A DNA stretch of 64,000 bases from Holacanthus passer (lineage: Eukaryota > Chordata > Actinopteri > Pomacanthidae), in the NCBI GenBank assembly GCA_025331565.1, contig JAFREQ010000042.1, positions 1,207,501 through 1,271,500 on the forward strand. The letters are read 5' to 3'. A model generated the notes under the pieces. It was not told the DNA's origin, searched no databases, and saw nothing but the letters and a program-made list of their open reading frames with translations. Position 1 is the stretch's first letter; the number at the start of each line of letters is the position of its first letter. The position numbers and the translations under genes were made by a program. Below are positions 10,970 through 22,480 of the stretch, in pieces.

Positions 10970-10975
10970 TTATTT
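10970..10975 (-). terminator. zinc finger gene polyadenylation signal (AATAAA)
   Basis: AATAAA on the minus strand, 26 bp past the zinc-finger stop codon. This would give a very short 3' UTR. Confidence 0.65.
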
Positions 10976-11000
10976 ACACCCCCTCACATTTGCACGGCGG

Positions 11001-13808
11001 TCACTTCTCAGTCGTGTGGCTCTTCATGTGAAGCCTCACGTACGTCTTTCTGTGGAAACCTTTGCCGCAGATCTCACAGCGGTGCGGTTTCTCTCCCGTG
11101 TGTGTGCTGCTGTGCTGCTTCAGAGTCGAGTGGTCGCTGAAGCACCTGCCGCAGGTGTTGCACAGGTAGGGCTTCTCACCTGTGTGTGTCCTGATGTGTC
11201 GCATCATGTTGTGTCTGCAGTTGAAGGACTTGCCGCACTCGCTGCAGAGAAACGGCTTCTCGCCCGTGTGGATCCTCATGTGCATCTCCAGGTTTCCCTG
11301 ACTGTCAAAACACTTTCCGCACACTTCGCACACTTTCCCGTTTTTGTGAGTTTTCAGGTGAAGTTTTAAGTTTTCCTCGGAGTTGAAATGCGTCCCGCAA
11401 ACGCCGCAGAGGTCTGTGGCGTGACTTTTGGCGTGATTCACCAGAGAAACCATGGAGTGAAACATTTTCCCACAAACCTCACATATGGTTCGAGTCTGCT
11501 GCTTCTTTGGTGATGATGTCTTTGTCTTCTTATCGCCGTCGTTGCTATTTTCATTTGCAGATGCGTCGTTTGGGTCGAGGCTCTTCTTGTGAACATGAAC
11601 CCGCAGGTGCCGTTTCAACGTGGAGTAGTCATTGAAGCATTTGCCGCAGACTGTGCAAGGATACGGCTTCTCCCCCGTGTGTATCCTGATGTGTCGCATC
11701 ATGTTGTGGCGGCAGTTGAAGGACTTTCCACACTCGCTGCAGTTAAACGGTTTCTCTCCCGTGTGGATCCTCATGTGCGTCTCCAAAGAGCTGGAAGCCC
11801 CGAAACATTTCCCACAAACGCTGCAGATTTCAGCTCTCACGTGTGTTTTCAGGTGAGCTCGAAAGCTCTCCTCCGTCTCCAGACGTTCCCCACACACGCC
11901 GCAGACGTCCTTGGGGTGAATTTCCATGTGATTCACCAAAGAGACGTTGGCGTGAAAGGCTTTGCCGCAGACTTTGCAGCAGATGCGTGATTTAGATTTC
12001 TTCGTCGGGTGCAGCGTTGGTGCCTTCGGTAGACGAGGTCCCTTCTTCCACTTGTGGCTGCCGTTGCTGTCGCTGTCGACATCGCTCTGAGATCCCACGC
12101 TGGCCCTCCACTCCTCATCGCTGTCGTCGCGCTCTGCTGCAGAACAGCCGGAGGAATCGTCGCCCTCCGCCTTCGTCTGCTCCCCCTCGACCGAGGTGCT
12201 CGGCAGAGGATCTCCTTCTCCTTTGCTGCTCTGGTAACTGGACTGGATCTGGTCGAGCTCATTCTTCACATAGGGAGGAGTGAAGATGAACCTGATGGTG
12301 TTGTCCTCCTCCTCCAGCTCCTGAAGCTGCTCCTCCTCCTGGCCGGTGGGGAGGTCCACCTGGCTCTTCTCAGTTTGTGGAGGCTCCTGCTGCTCCTGCT
12401 CCTGATCGCAGCGTTCCTGCTGCTGCTGGTCGGAGGGGAAGTCCTCATCCCAGACGGAGAGAGCCAGCTGAGGTTGGTCTGCAGGAAACAGACACAGAGG
12501 AGGAAACTTTTAACACATTGTCAACCAGAATGTAGCAAAAGATTTGTATTTAAGAGCAAATGTATAAACTAGACACAGCCAGTTTATCTCCTCCAACCTC
12601 CAGCTGATTATTTACATTACTGAATAATCTGTTGATTACTTTTTCAATTAATCACCTTTTTGAAAAATGTCACAGTGATCATGATTTCAAAGGTCCAACA
12701 AATTAAACTGTTTCAGTGCTACTGAGCTCACTGAAAAGAGGTGCTGATCCAAAACAGGACCAAAATCTCAGGTTTGTTATCTGAGCAGCTGGTGACGTCA
12801 CCGCGGATCAGAGGTTACGGAGAAAACTGTCAGTCGACATGAGGTGATTCTGTCATAAACCAGAAATGATTTATGACACATTTTCATCACAATCCAAGCA
12901 AATACATACTGTACATATGTTGATACCAACACAGTCATCTGATGATCTCGGTACCTACAACCTGACACCAGACACCGTTCAATGAGACAATTTAACTTTC
13001 CTTTATTTAACCTACCAGCCAATATTGTCGGGTTAAATCATGAAAATGATCTTTTTCCAAATTATTCTGATGCAGTCTGTAATTCGGTTTAAGTAAATCG
13101 ACACACATCACGTGGTATTTGTTGTTTACGTGTATCCGGACTCCACAGTCGTCTCCCATCAAAATAAGGCGCCGCTGTAGCGCCGCTGATGGCGAACAGG
13201 TAGAATAAAAGTTTGTTTTATATGTAAAGTTTAGCTGCTTGGTGAATCACTCGTTGGCCGAATTTAAAACTACACGTTTACAATCAATAATATGTTAAAT
13301 CGTGGCCTGTTAGTTTCATACATTTGCAGATAAACAAGCAAATATCGAATCTTTAAATAGTTGACTGGAGTTTGGCGTGTTGACCTTCCATCAGGTATCC
13401 TCTGACCCCGGAAGTGCGTGTTTACCTGCGGCTGGTTCACCTGGTGGCGAAGCCGCTTCAGCCTTCAGGTGACTTAACTACAAATGAATTAATGCTTCAG
13501 CCTCGTTAACGGAGGACTCTGATTATTGGGCGGCTCAGTAGAAAAGTGGGCGTTGACGAGCTCCGTGTTTTCTCCGTCACATTTAAAGGATGAACACGTT
13601 AAACGGACCCACCGGACTGTTGGACTCTCTTCGGTTCCGGTCTCAGCAGCGCCTGCAGGATCCGCTTCTGCCGCCGGATCTCCAGTCTGGACCGCTGCAG
13701 CTCGCGCTCGTACCCGGCCACCGTCCTCTGGATCGCCTCGAAGATCTCCTCCGCGGCCGCCGTCAGACGCTCGTTCACGAGCCCCCGGAGCAGCTGGACG
13801 CCGGACAT
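11001..13808 (-). CDS. C2H2 zinc finger protein, 11 fingers, two exons
   Basis: A probable nuclear DNA-binding regulator. Exon 1 is 13613-13808 and exon 2 is 11001-12478; they join in phase 1 (TCCG|GTGGGT donor, CTGCAG acceptor) to give 557 residues. Residues 1-65 (SGVQLLRGLVNERLTAAAEE...) form the Leu/Glu helical N-terminus typical of a large teleost zinc-finger family. An acidic Gln/Glu-rich linker follows to about residue 230. Eleven C2H2 units occupy about 232-553. Fingers 1-5 and 6-10 form a duplicated block separated by a Ser/Lys-rich spacer, with CSECGKSFNCRHNMMRHIR in fingers 4 and 9; finger 11 closes the protein. The ATG at 13808 has A at -3 and matches the family start; the upstream in-frame ATG at 13862 has weaker context. 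No specific orthologue is claimed. Confidence 0.88.
12479..13612 (-). other. zinc finger gene intron 1
   Basis: A 1134-bp intron between the N-terminal helix exon and the finger exon. It contains a weak copy of an interspersed repeat near 12600-12670 and no other recognised feature. Confidence 0.85.
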
Positions 13809-13862
13809 GATGCGCGGAGCCTCGGCGCTGTTACCGGGACGGACCGGGACCGGGACGGACAT

Positions 13863-16800
13863 TAACTCTCTGTTTCTGCAGGAAGGTTTTTGTTGTTGAA
13901 ACAGCAGCTCGACATGCGCAGTTTGACTGCTGTCAAGTTAAGATCATGTTCGGCTGACGTGACACAGTTCCGGTCAAATTTTATTCTTTTCAAAATAAAA
14001 GCCTGATCTTTAAGAATGTAGGAATTAAAAAAAGAGTTTTCCTTTTCAATAAAACCAAATAATTAAAATTCAAAATCTAAAAAGATGTGGAGCTTCTTTA
14101 CGGAGACATTTTCACATTGAATTCATATTTTCTGATATTGAATGTATAAATATATTTTTAATATTCATATTTTTGTTTGCTTATAAATTCATTTTTCTTA
14201 TTCCTATTTTCATATATTCTGACTGCACCTTGATGTGACTATTCTTATTCGCTTTTCTTTTTGTAATTCTGTTTTATGTGATAAGTTCTAATGTTCAGAA
14301 TACACTTCGTCCTTACAATAAAGTCAAACCTTGAACTTTGAAACGGGACAAAACAGCCCAAACCTGCTCTGTTAACAAAACACTAATGTTTAAAATCAGA
14401 TTTAGTGTCATTCAGTAAAAAAATAATGAAGACATTTAAATAATAGCAACTCAGACACAGTTTACATGATTATGTGGACAAACTCAAGGACAGTTCACTG
14501 TCTCCAGTTCTGCAGGTGACAGAGTCTGAGGCTTGTTTCTGTCCTCACCAGAGACTTGACGTGAAGCTTCCAGTAGGTGGCATCCTTCCCAAAAACAAAC
14601 AACACAAAAGTCTTTTAAAGCAGCAATCCAACAAAAGTCATGTAAAAATAATCAGCAGCGACATCACGGCTCCAACATTCAATAGTTTTATTGTGAAAAA
14701 GTCTCTCTTCATACCATTGCCTTGAAACTGTACAATCAATAATTTAAAAAAAGAAAAATGTTCCACTCGATGTTGAAGAACATTCTCACACACACTCACT
14801 CTCTCCTCAGATTTTACTCAGCAGCTTTAGCCAAAAACCAGAATAGTGTTTTACAGGTGTTTTTTTTTTTCCCGTCATTCTTATCACAACAGTCTGCTCC
14901 TTTATACAAACACTTCCACAACAGGCAATATCAGAGGCCATCCCTGAATCTCCCAGCATCCTCTACAAACATTTCCATCTTTTAAAAACATCCATGAAAA
15001 TCCAAAATGGAAACTCAGTTCAGGAGAAACACAATTTTGCAAAGGGTCAACAAACACTCAGGAGGTTCATACATAAAGAGACGTAGAAGCGAAACATGGA
15101 GGAAAATGGTTTGTTCTCACATCACACAAAGAGACTGGATGAACAAAATGACACAAAACATCATGACACCCAGTGAGGGTTAATACGCTCCGAGTCAGCA
15201 GCAGCAGCAGCAACAATAAAAGCCTTTTCCTGTTCGTCACAGAGAGGGAAACCTCTTCTGGAAATCTTGGCAACAAGCTCGAGTCAAATTCCTTTTCGGC
15301 TTCGTCTTTCTTAAAACACTGACGGTGACAAAACAGATGCTGACACACAACACAAGCTGTCTGTGTGTCAGCTCTTTCTACATCTCTCTCACCCTCAGAC
15401 CTGGGGACACATGGAGGCTGTAGCCAGTGCTCAGCTACGACAAACCAGTGTTTCTATAGGTTTGAACCCACCAACTATAAATCTCACCAACATTACTGTG
15501 GAACTCTCTCCATTTATAAATGTCCTTCCTGCGTCTCCAGCGGCTGCTTTTCATTTAAAGTGTAACTTCACATCCAGGTCTGAACATCCTCAAAATTTAC
15601 ATCTGAATTAAAGAGTTAATTCCCAAAGAGCTGCCTGAGTGAAATGGATTTGAAGACATCTATAGGCTGAAGTGTGTGAGGTGTTTTTTTACTTTCCAAA
15701 AGTATCTACGAGGATGTTTGTTTGCGTTCAGCTCGAGATCAATCTGACAATTGTAAAGCAGGAGGGAGGCGACCTTCCCGGCTGTTTTAATGAGGACAAC
15801 AGTGGAGAACTTGCTGGGAGAAATAACATAATCATTGGGATTTGCAGAGGAATTGTGTTCACGTTAAAGTCTGGAGGCAAAGATAACTCCCTGAGATAAG
15901 ACAGAGAAGAGGGGGAGGCAGACGGACAGTCCACCAGCTCTCACACTAAACTACACACCCAGAGTTAACACTCTGCTCAGTGGAACAGGGTCGGGAGGAA
16001 AAACCCACCCAACATCTGAGGACAAACTGTGGTGTGAAAACAAGCAGCAGCTACTTCTTCATATTACAGAGAAAGAAAACAAGACAAAAAGCAGGAAAAA
16101 AACAGATGCTGAGGAGGACGACTGGTGAAGACGAAGAAACAAACCACGCTGAGCTTCCTATGAAGGAGTGGAGGATGAAAGAGCAGCGAGGAGAGACGGA
16201 GCCGGGGCGTTCTGATGAAGCCCTCCAGAGATCTATGAAAAGAGCATCTATTATTCAGCAGCTATGAATCATGGGACAGCATGTGGAGGCGGTGGTGCAG
16301 ATCAGAGGGAGAGAGAGAAGAAGACATGCTGCATTCGTCCCTGTGGGAGATCGAGACGGAGCGGTGTTTAAAAAGCAGCGGCTCGGAAGAGTTCACGTGT
16401 TCGAACTTGTTCCAACTCAACACGACCGTTGGTTCAGACCCGTCACCTCCTCACACATGAACCAGGCAACGGAGAGACTGGAGCGACAATGTTGAACAGC
16501 AACATGTTTCCTTGTTGAACAATATTTACAACTCGTCCAGCGGTATCACCCGTCTTTCCCACTGGACTCGAATGCAACGCAGAGTGAGAACATGAGGGGG
16601 AACATGTGGCTGCTAATATCTTAAAGCCCGTTTTCTCATAATCACAACCTAATTATACTGTTATCACCAGATGACAAATGGCGTTCTGTTTCAAAGACAA
16701 CGGAGGTGATACTCAACAAATCTCATGAAAAGTCCAAAACTCAGCCAACTAAAATAAAAAGACTTCATTTCAGAAGTTCACTGTCATGGATTACTTGTAT

Positions 16801-17224
16801 CGATCAAGTTTAAAAATAAAACCTGCAAATCGGTCAGTAACAGAGGAGCTCGTCATGAAGGCGAGTGACATTCAGAGAAAACTGATAAACAGAGGTCATT
16901 GTTTACTGTCAACATGTGAAATATTCCATTTTACCAGACGTGTGCCTCTGCACTACCTGATCCTGTCCAGCTACTCTGACCGCTTTCTCCTTACACTCAG
17001 CAGATCTTTCACCGTCGCTCTCACCATCATCTCAAACATCAGGAGCTCCCAGAAATCTGAGCCTTTCCCTCCATCTTCATGTTCCTTCAACATCGAACAC
17101 TGAAGCGAACGTATGGAAAACACATTAGTGCATACCACGGGAGGGAGGGAGGGCGGGGGGACTCAGCGTAGTACTGAAAAACAGGAATTGGGTGATCTGA
17201 CATGTGGAAACAGTGTGTTTTATA
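13863..17224. other. region beyond the rab40c 3' UTR candidate end
   Basis: AT-rich DNA between the zinc-finger start and the nearest candidate rab40c polyadenylation signal. The segment 14210-14342 ends in acaataaagtcaaacc on the plus strand and resembles a retroelement tail. A second minus-strand AATAAA lies near 14690, so a longer rab40c 3' UTR of about 4.4 kb is possible. Open frames on either strand at 14474-16495 look non-coding. Confidence 0.5.
14210..14342 (+). repeat. possible LINE-type 3' tail
   Basis: AT-rich sequence ending in a plus-strand AATAAA followed by tcaaaccttgaactttg, a pattern common to truncated retroelement ends in fish. No coding remnant is seen, so the assignment is tentative. 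Confidence 0.3.
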
Positions 17225-17230
17225 TTTATT
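17225..17230 (-). terminator. rab40c: candidate rab40c polyadenylation signal
   Basis: The first minus-strand AATAAA found downstream of the rab40c stop, giving a 3' UTR of about 1.85 kb. An alternative lies near 14690. Confidence 0.4.
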
Positions 17231-17381
17231 AGGTTTAAAATTTGACAGTTGAAAGTGATATTCCACCCGTAATCGTTTTAGTATTAGGTTCTGTAGACTT
17301 ACAAGTTTGTAGTTTTGTTCTTCATTAAAAGAAAACATCATATATTCATAGGAACTTCCGTCGATCTGTATCTTCTGTGTC

Positions 17382-17530
17382 GGGCTGCAGTATTAATTAG
17401 TTCAATTATCAAATAGTCTGTCAATTATTTTTTACAATCAAATGCTTCGTCTATAAACTGTCAGAAAAGTGAAAAATGTTCATCACAATTTCCCAAGTAG
17501 ACGTCTACAAATAACTTGTTTCAGCTCTAG
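17382..17530 (+). repeat. interspersed teleost repeat
   Basis: The sequence runs from gggctgcagtattaattag through aaactgtcagaaaagtg and cacaatttcccaag to ttcagctctag. This order of phrases is shared with the degenerate copy at 1553-2075. It lies in the probable rab40c 3' UTR, so it may be transcribed with that gene. Confidence 0.6.
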
Positions 17531-19063
17531 TTCAAGTATGTTCCAAAGATTCATAGTATCAGCAAAAATACAATAGTTTTAAGTAAATATTTACCATTAA
17601 TACTTAATACACATATAGAGTTTGAGTGGAGTATCACTGTGAGGGAGCAGATAGTGTGAGTGCACTGTGTACGTGTGATATATACGATTGGCGTGGACTG
17701 GTGGGGGCGTGTAACAGGTGTGACAGAACAGGTGAGGAGTAAAACATGAAGGGAAGAGAAAGGTTTGGTAGAGAGGAAAAGAGGGGAAACGAGGACAAAG
17801 AGGAGGAGGAGGAGGCAGTGAGAGTAAAATGAAACCCCTGGGTGCCTTCTCCATCCCACCTCCAGACCACAACTCCCAGAAGCTCTTGGGCCAAAAGGAA
17901 ACATCAACATGAAAAATAAAGAATATTCAAGTTTGGTTTCACCTTGTTGAACACATTTCTTCAATTGGGATCAAGTTAAAAATGAATTTCTAGTTGAGTG
18001 GTATCCATGGCAACAAGCATCACTGGATCCCTCGTCGGAGTAGGTGGATGTATGAACCACAGTATTTTGTTATAAATCTGAAATCTGAATGTGTGAACTG
18101 GATACTGGGGAATCTGACTTCTCTGTGCAGTTTCACACTCAGGCTTGTTTTTGTGCTTTAAGAACATTTGCTGCAGGTGAACTGGCTCATTAAAAATGCA
18201 GCAGGTGTTTGTTGGTGCTTGCAGTTTTTGACCCAAGAAGCTTCTGTGAGAAAACTTTGAATCGATTTAGACTCAAGGCACACGAGCAAATCTGAACCTG
18301 AGATCTGGTTCGGGTTGGGTCTTTCAGGATTTAAGGGGGGTCAGGTTTGCCTCCACTTCAACTACAACAGTGAACAGGAACCTTCACTCATCTTGTCACC
18401 AAGATTTCCCTTCAGAAAGTGTTACCTGTGGATCAAATAAACATTCTAACCAATGAGTGTTCAGACTCAGCTGTTACAGCTGAGGAGAAACAAAGATCGA
18501 TAAAGGACCGACTGGTTACTAGTGTCTTGATTGTTAGCTTATTGGTCATTAAAATAGCAAAAAAACTGAGGTGTGGACAGAAAAAGTTGGTGGTGAATTA
18601 TAACCAGACAAACAGAAAAACAGAAACAAACGTGGGACATAAAAGTGAATTGATCTTGAGGCGATTTCTGTGATGCTCAGACACAACGAGTGATGTGCAT
18701 CATGTAGAGTAACTAAATATGGTCGAGTTGATGAGAGATTTCTGTACATGTAGTTAACACTCCAGCAGACAGGAGTGAATCTGGAGTCTCTTCCTCTCAT
18801 TTTAGCAGTTGGTAGTAGTAAGAATCAGGTCCGTGTAGTCGTTCTCCTCTGACATCTTGTGGCACCGATCGAGCTCCTCCCACCTGGAAAGTCCTCATAC
18901 TCTTTAACACGACCCCATGAAGGTGAGAGGTGGCGCTCATTTATCCCTTTATCCATCATTCCTGCACCTCAGCTTCAGGGATGTGCCCTTTTCCTTCGAC
19001 TAACAACATCCTGTACATCCGTGTCCCGATCCCATGCTGCCGATCATTCTTCGTCTCGTCAGA

Positions 19064-19076
19064 CCCCCCCCCCCCA
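19064..19076 (+). repeat. poly-C run
   Basis: A run of about 13 C lies 12 bp beyond the rab40c stop codon (poly-G on the coding strand), a site prone to length variation and assembly error. Confidence 0.85.
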
Positions 19077-19088
19077 GGAAGCCGCTAA

Positions 19089-22000
19089 TTAGGAGATTTT
19101 ACAGTTGTTGCGGGTGCAGTTCTGCGGTGGGCTCTGCGGCGGACGGATGGACTTTGAGCGCTTTAAGCTGTTACCTTTGGAGCCGCCGGCGGGGTTGGCC
19201 AGCGAGTAAGAGCGTCCGTGCATCATGACGGCGTTCATGCCGTTGGCCATGGAGAAGGACTTGAGATGGGACTTGATGGCGACGGGCAGCGGGAGCTTGT
19301 CGATGAGGTGGACCGGCGTGCACGACACGATGGCTCTGCAGCAGAGGTCCTGCAGGCTGAACACTGCAGGCGGAGGACAGAGAGGAGGTAAACACACAGC
19401 CTGCGCTCACAACAGGAATAATTAGCACAAACTCTGAGTCTGTGAACTGTATAGAAACTAGAAGCCTTTATAAAAAAATGAAACTATAAACTTGTGAGGT
19501 GTTTTAAAAATGTCTGTTTGTTATAGGAACCAATGGGCTCCGGACTGAGAGCCGCAGACCGGGTGGAGAAGTCAGATCTCAGTCTGATGTGTTAAAAGAA
19601 AGTCAGTTCGTCATTACTTCTCTGAGGGTTTGCAGAACATCACTTCCACCTGCTTTCCTCTGTAATTACAGATGAGGCAGACAAAAGGCTGAATGAGAGA
19701 GAATTAATTAGCATATGAGGGAGTGTGTCATACCGCTGATGATTATTGGTACATTAGCACAGAATGTCTCAAACTGAGTCTGCAGCACAGACTCATTACT
19801 GCGCTCTCTGGACGACTGGACATCCAACTGAAACTGAAGTGTCATTTAGATTTTATATATAAATCCCACTGTACATTCTGCTGCAGTGGCCAGAGCCTAA
19901 ACTTGGACATTATTTGGAACAGGCTTATATTAGAGACAGGGTTTTAGTCCTAATTTGTCCTGATCCCTGGTGAACGCAAACTCAACACTTCCATATTTAT
20001 CTATTCAGACTAATGTACAGTTTGTCTCTTGAACAAAAATACCGTTTTCATTCACTACTTTTTTCCTTCTGTAATCACGGCTGTGTTGTTGAGTTTGTTC
20101 CAGAAAGTGTTCTGACACAGACTGTTTGACTTTAATTCTTTAGTGTCTCCCCTGCTCCTCAAAGTGACTTCGACCCCCGACCCTCCGGCCACTCACCTCT
20201 GTTGGGCCTCCAGAACTTCTCCATGCCGTGTCTCATCAGGACGATGCGCGACAGCTCTGTGAACGACTCGATGACGTTGAAGTTGCACAGAGGGCTCACC
20301 TCAAAGAACGTCATGCCGTTCTTCTCGGCGTATGCCCTCGCCTGCTCGGTGGGAACTTGCCGTTTGAAGGCCAGATGTAGACGATTACCAACGAGGATTC
20401 GAGGCACACCTGGAGCATGCTGGGAAAATGGAACAGAGGGCAGAATTAACCTTGACAGCTGTTCTAAGAACTAATGTGCCGTTTTATATACGACAGCAGA
20501 AATTCATAGGACAAAACACAAGCAGCCTGAGCTGACCAATCACTGTTCTTGTTGTCTCCATGTGGTACACAGCATCCAATGGACACGCAGTGCAGTATAA
20601 TCAACGCTACAATAAATACAGCATCCGACAAACACCTTCTCTGCGGTGAGCCACAATGACTTCAAGGACAAGATCAGCTGAATATATGAAATAAATATTG
20701 GTTTAAGTAAATACAGCTGCCATCTCTTTGCTTTTCAGACCTTTTTCTGAAATGATGGTTACATTAGAAAAAGCTCAGCTATACAGAATCTCCAGCTGAT
20801 CAAAAGCATCAGTCGGAGAGAGAAAGTGAATGAGAGACATCACATTCATACAAAGTGACCAGCGGAAGCTTGTTATTAATTCAACAAGCTGAAGGAAGCG
20901 GCGTGGATCTTGTCATGCCAGTCAGGCTCAGGTCTCTAATTCATCCCCATCTGTTCTGACAAAATGAATGAAACATGATGGCAGCGAGAGGCCGACCTCT
21001 CTCCTCCTGACTGTCACCACTCATCAGCCTCTCTTCAGCCTGTCCTCCCTGCTGCCTTTAATGCTCAGAGTCTCTCTGCAGAGGTCGGTCTCGTCCCGGC
21101 AGGAAACAGCTGTGAGGTGAAGCAGTCGAAGCGGATACTGGACATCAGGATTAGTACCTAAATGTTACACTGCTTGATCCGTCTCACATTTTGACAACAG
21201 AGAAATTTCTCCAGTCATTTTAGAAAGACCTCTAATGCCTCTGTGTATGATACACTGACACGTCATTGTCCCTGCAGGGAAACTTGTCTTGGACTCAAAT
21301 GCTGCACATACATGGCTGCCTCCATAGCAGTAACAATAAAAACACATATTGGACATATTACACGACCAGAAAGAAGAACTTTGGAATCATAGTCGTGGAG
21401 AATATGAGATGGGTCAGACACTATTCTCTGCCTGAGAACAGACTGCTCATATACTGACTGCAGGGACTGGTGTTCACTCCCCCCTGTAACCTTCATGGCA
21501 GAGGAGCAAGCTCAGAATTGAACTGAACAGTGACGTTACCAAACCATGCCGACATCTCATACCTGACTGTGCTGTGTAACACAGCCGGGTAGAATAAAAA
21601 CATCCTCCTCTGATCGACCCCATGAACCCAGAGTCTGTGTAAAAAGTCTAATCTCTGCTGTAAACAAGAACAGAAACTTTCATGAGCCTTCCAGCTAAAG
21701 GTGTCGACCAGGTGAACGTTATGAGATGGTTGCATCAGACCACTGCACAAACTCTCAATTTCAGTGAAACAGGCTGAAGGACTCGTGTCATCTAAAATTT
21801 TAAAATGCGGTTCCTAGTGTGTGTATTTGTTTCTTAGTTGAATTATATTCAAAGTTCAAGAAAATCCACTGTTAAAGTTTTTTAAAACGTTCAATAAATG
21901 TATGATTTTCCATCATCAATGAATAATTGTGTCAAATAATCGTGATTTCAATATTGACAAAAATAATTGAGCTGCCCGACTGAAATCAGTTTCCAATTTT

Positions 22001-22412
22001 CAATTTTCCTCCCTCTCCCTGGTTTTTACTGTTGTAAACGAAATATCTTTATTTTGGACAAAACAACAAACGACTAAGAAATCGCCTTAAGCCCTAGAAA
22101 AATGTGAGGGGCATTTTATTTTTGATATTTTATACACAAAGTTATAAATGAATTAATTCAACTGAAAATCTGAACAGAATAAAAAGAAAACTACAGCACA
22201 GATCCAGCGGATTAAACCTAAACCTGCACATCTGCATGTTTTCATCTTCTCCACTCATCATTTAACTTTCATCATCCAGACAGTTTTCATCCGTCTATCT
22301 CGACTTTATTTCTGTCCTGAAAAGTGGCCGACCACACCACATCTGTGGAGGTGGAGCAGGAAAGGCCAAACTGAAGCATACATTCCACAGGCCAAAAATA
22401 TCACTGTGCACG

Positions 22413-22480
<68 letters not shown>

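Noticed and set aside
13809..13862. Upstream ATG of the zinc-finger gene at 13862
   Set aside because: Its context (TTA before ATG) is weak, and the family start aligns with the ATG at 13808. It remains a possible alternative.
14318..14323. Plus-strand AATAAA as the end of an unknown gene
   Set aside because: No upstream coding exons on plus were found; a retroelement tail explains it better.
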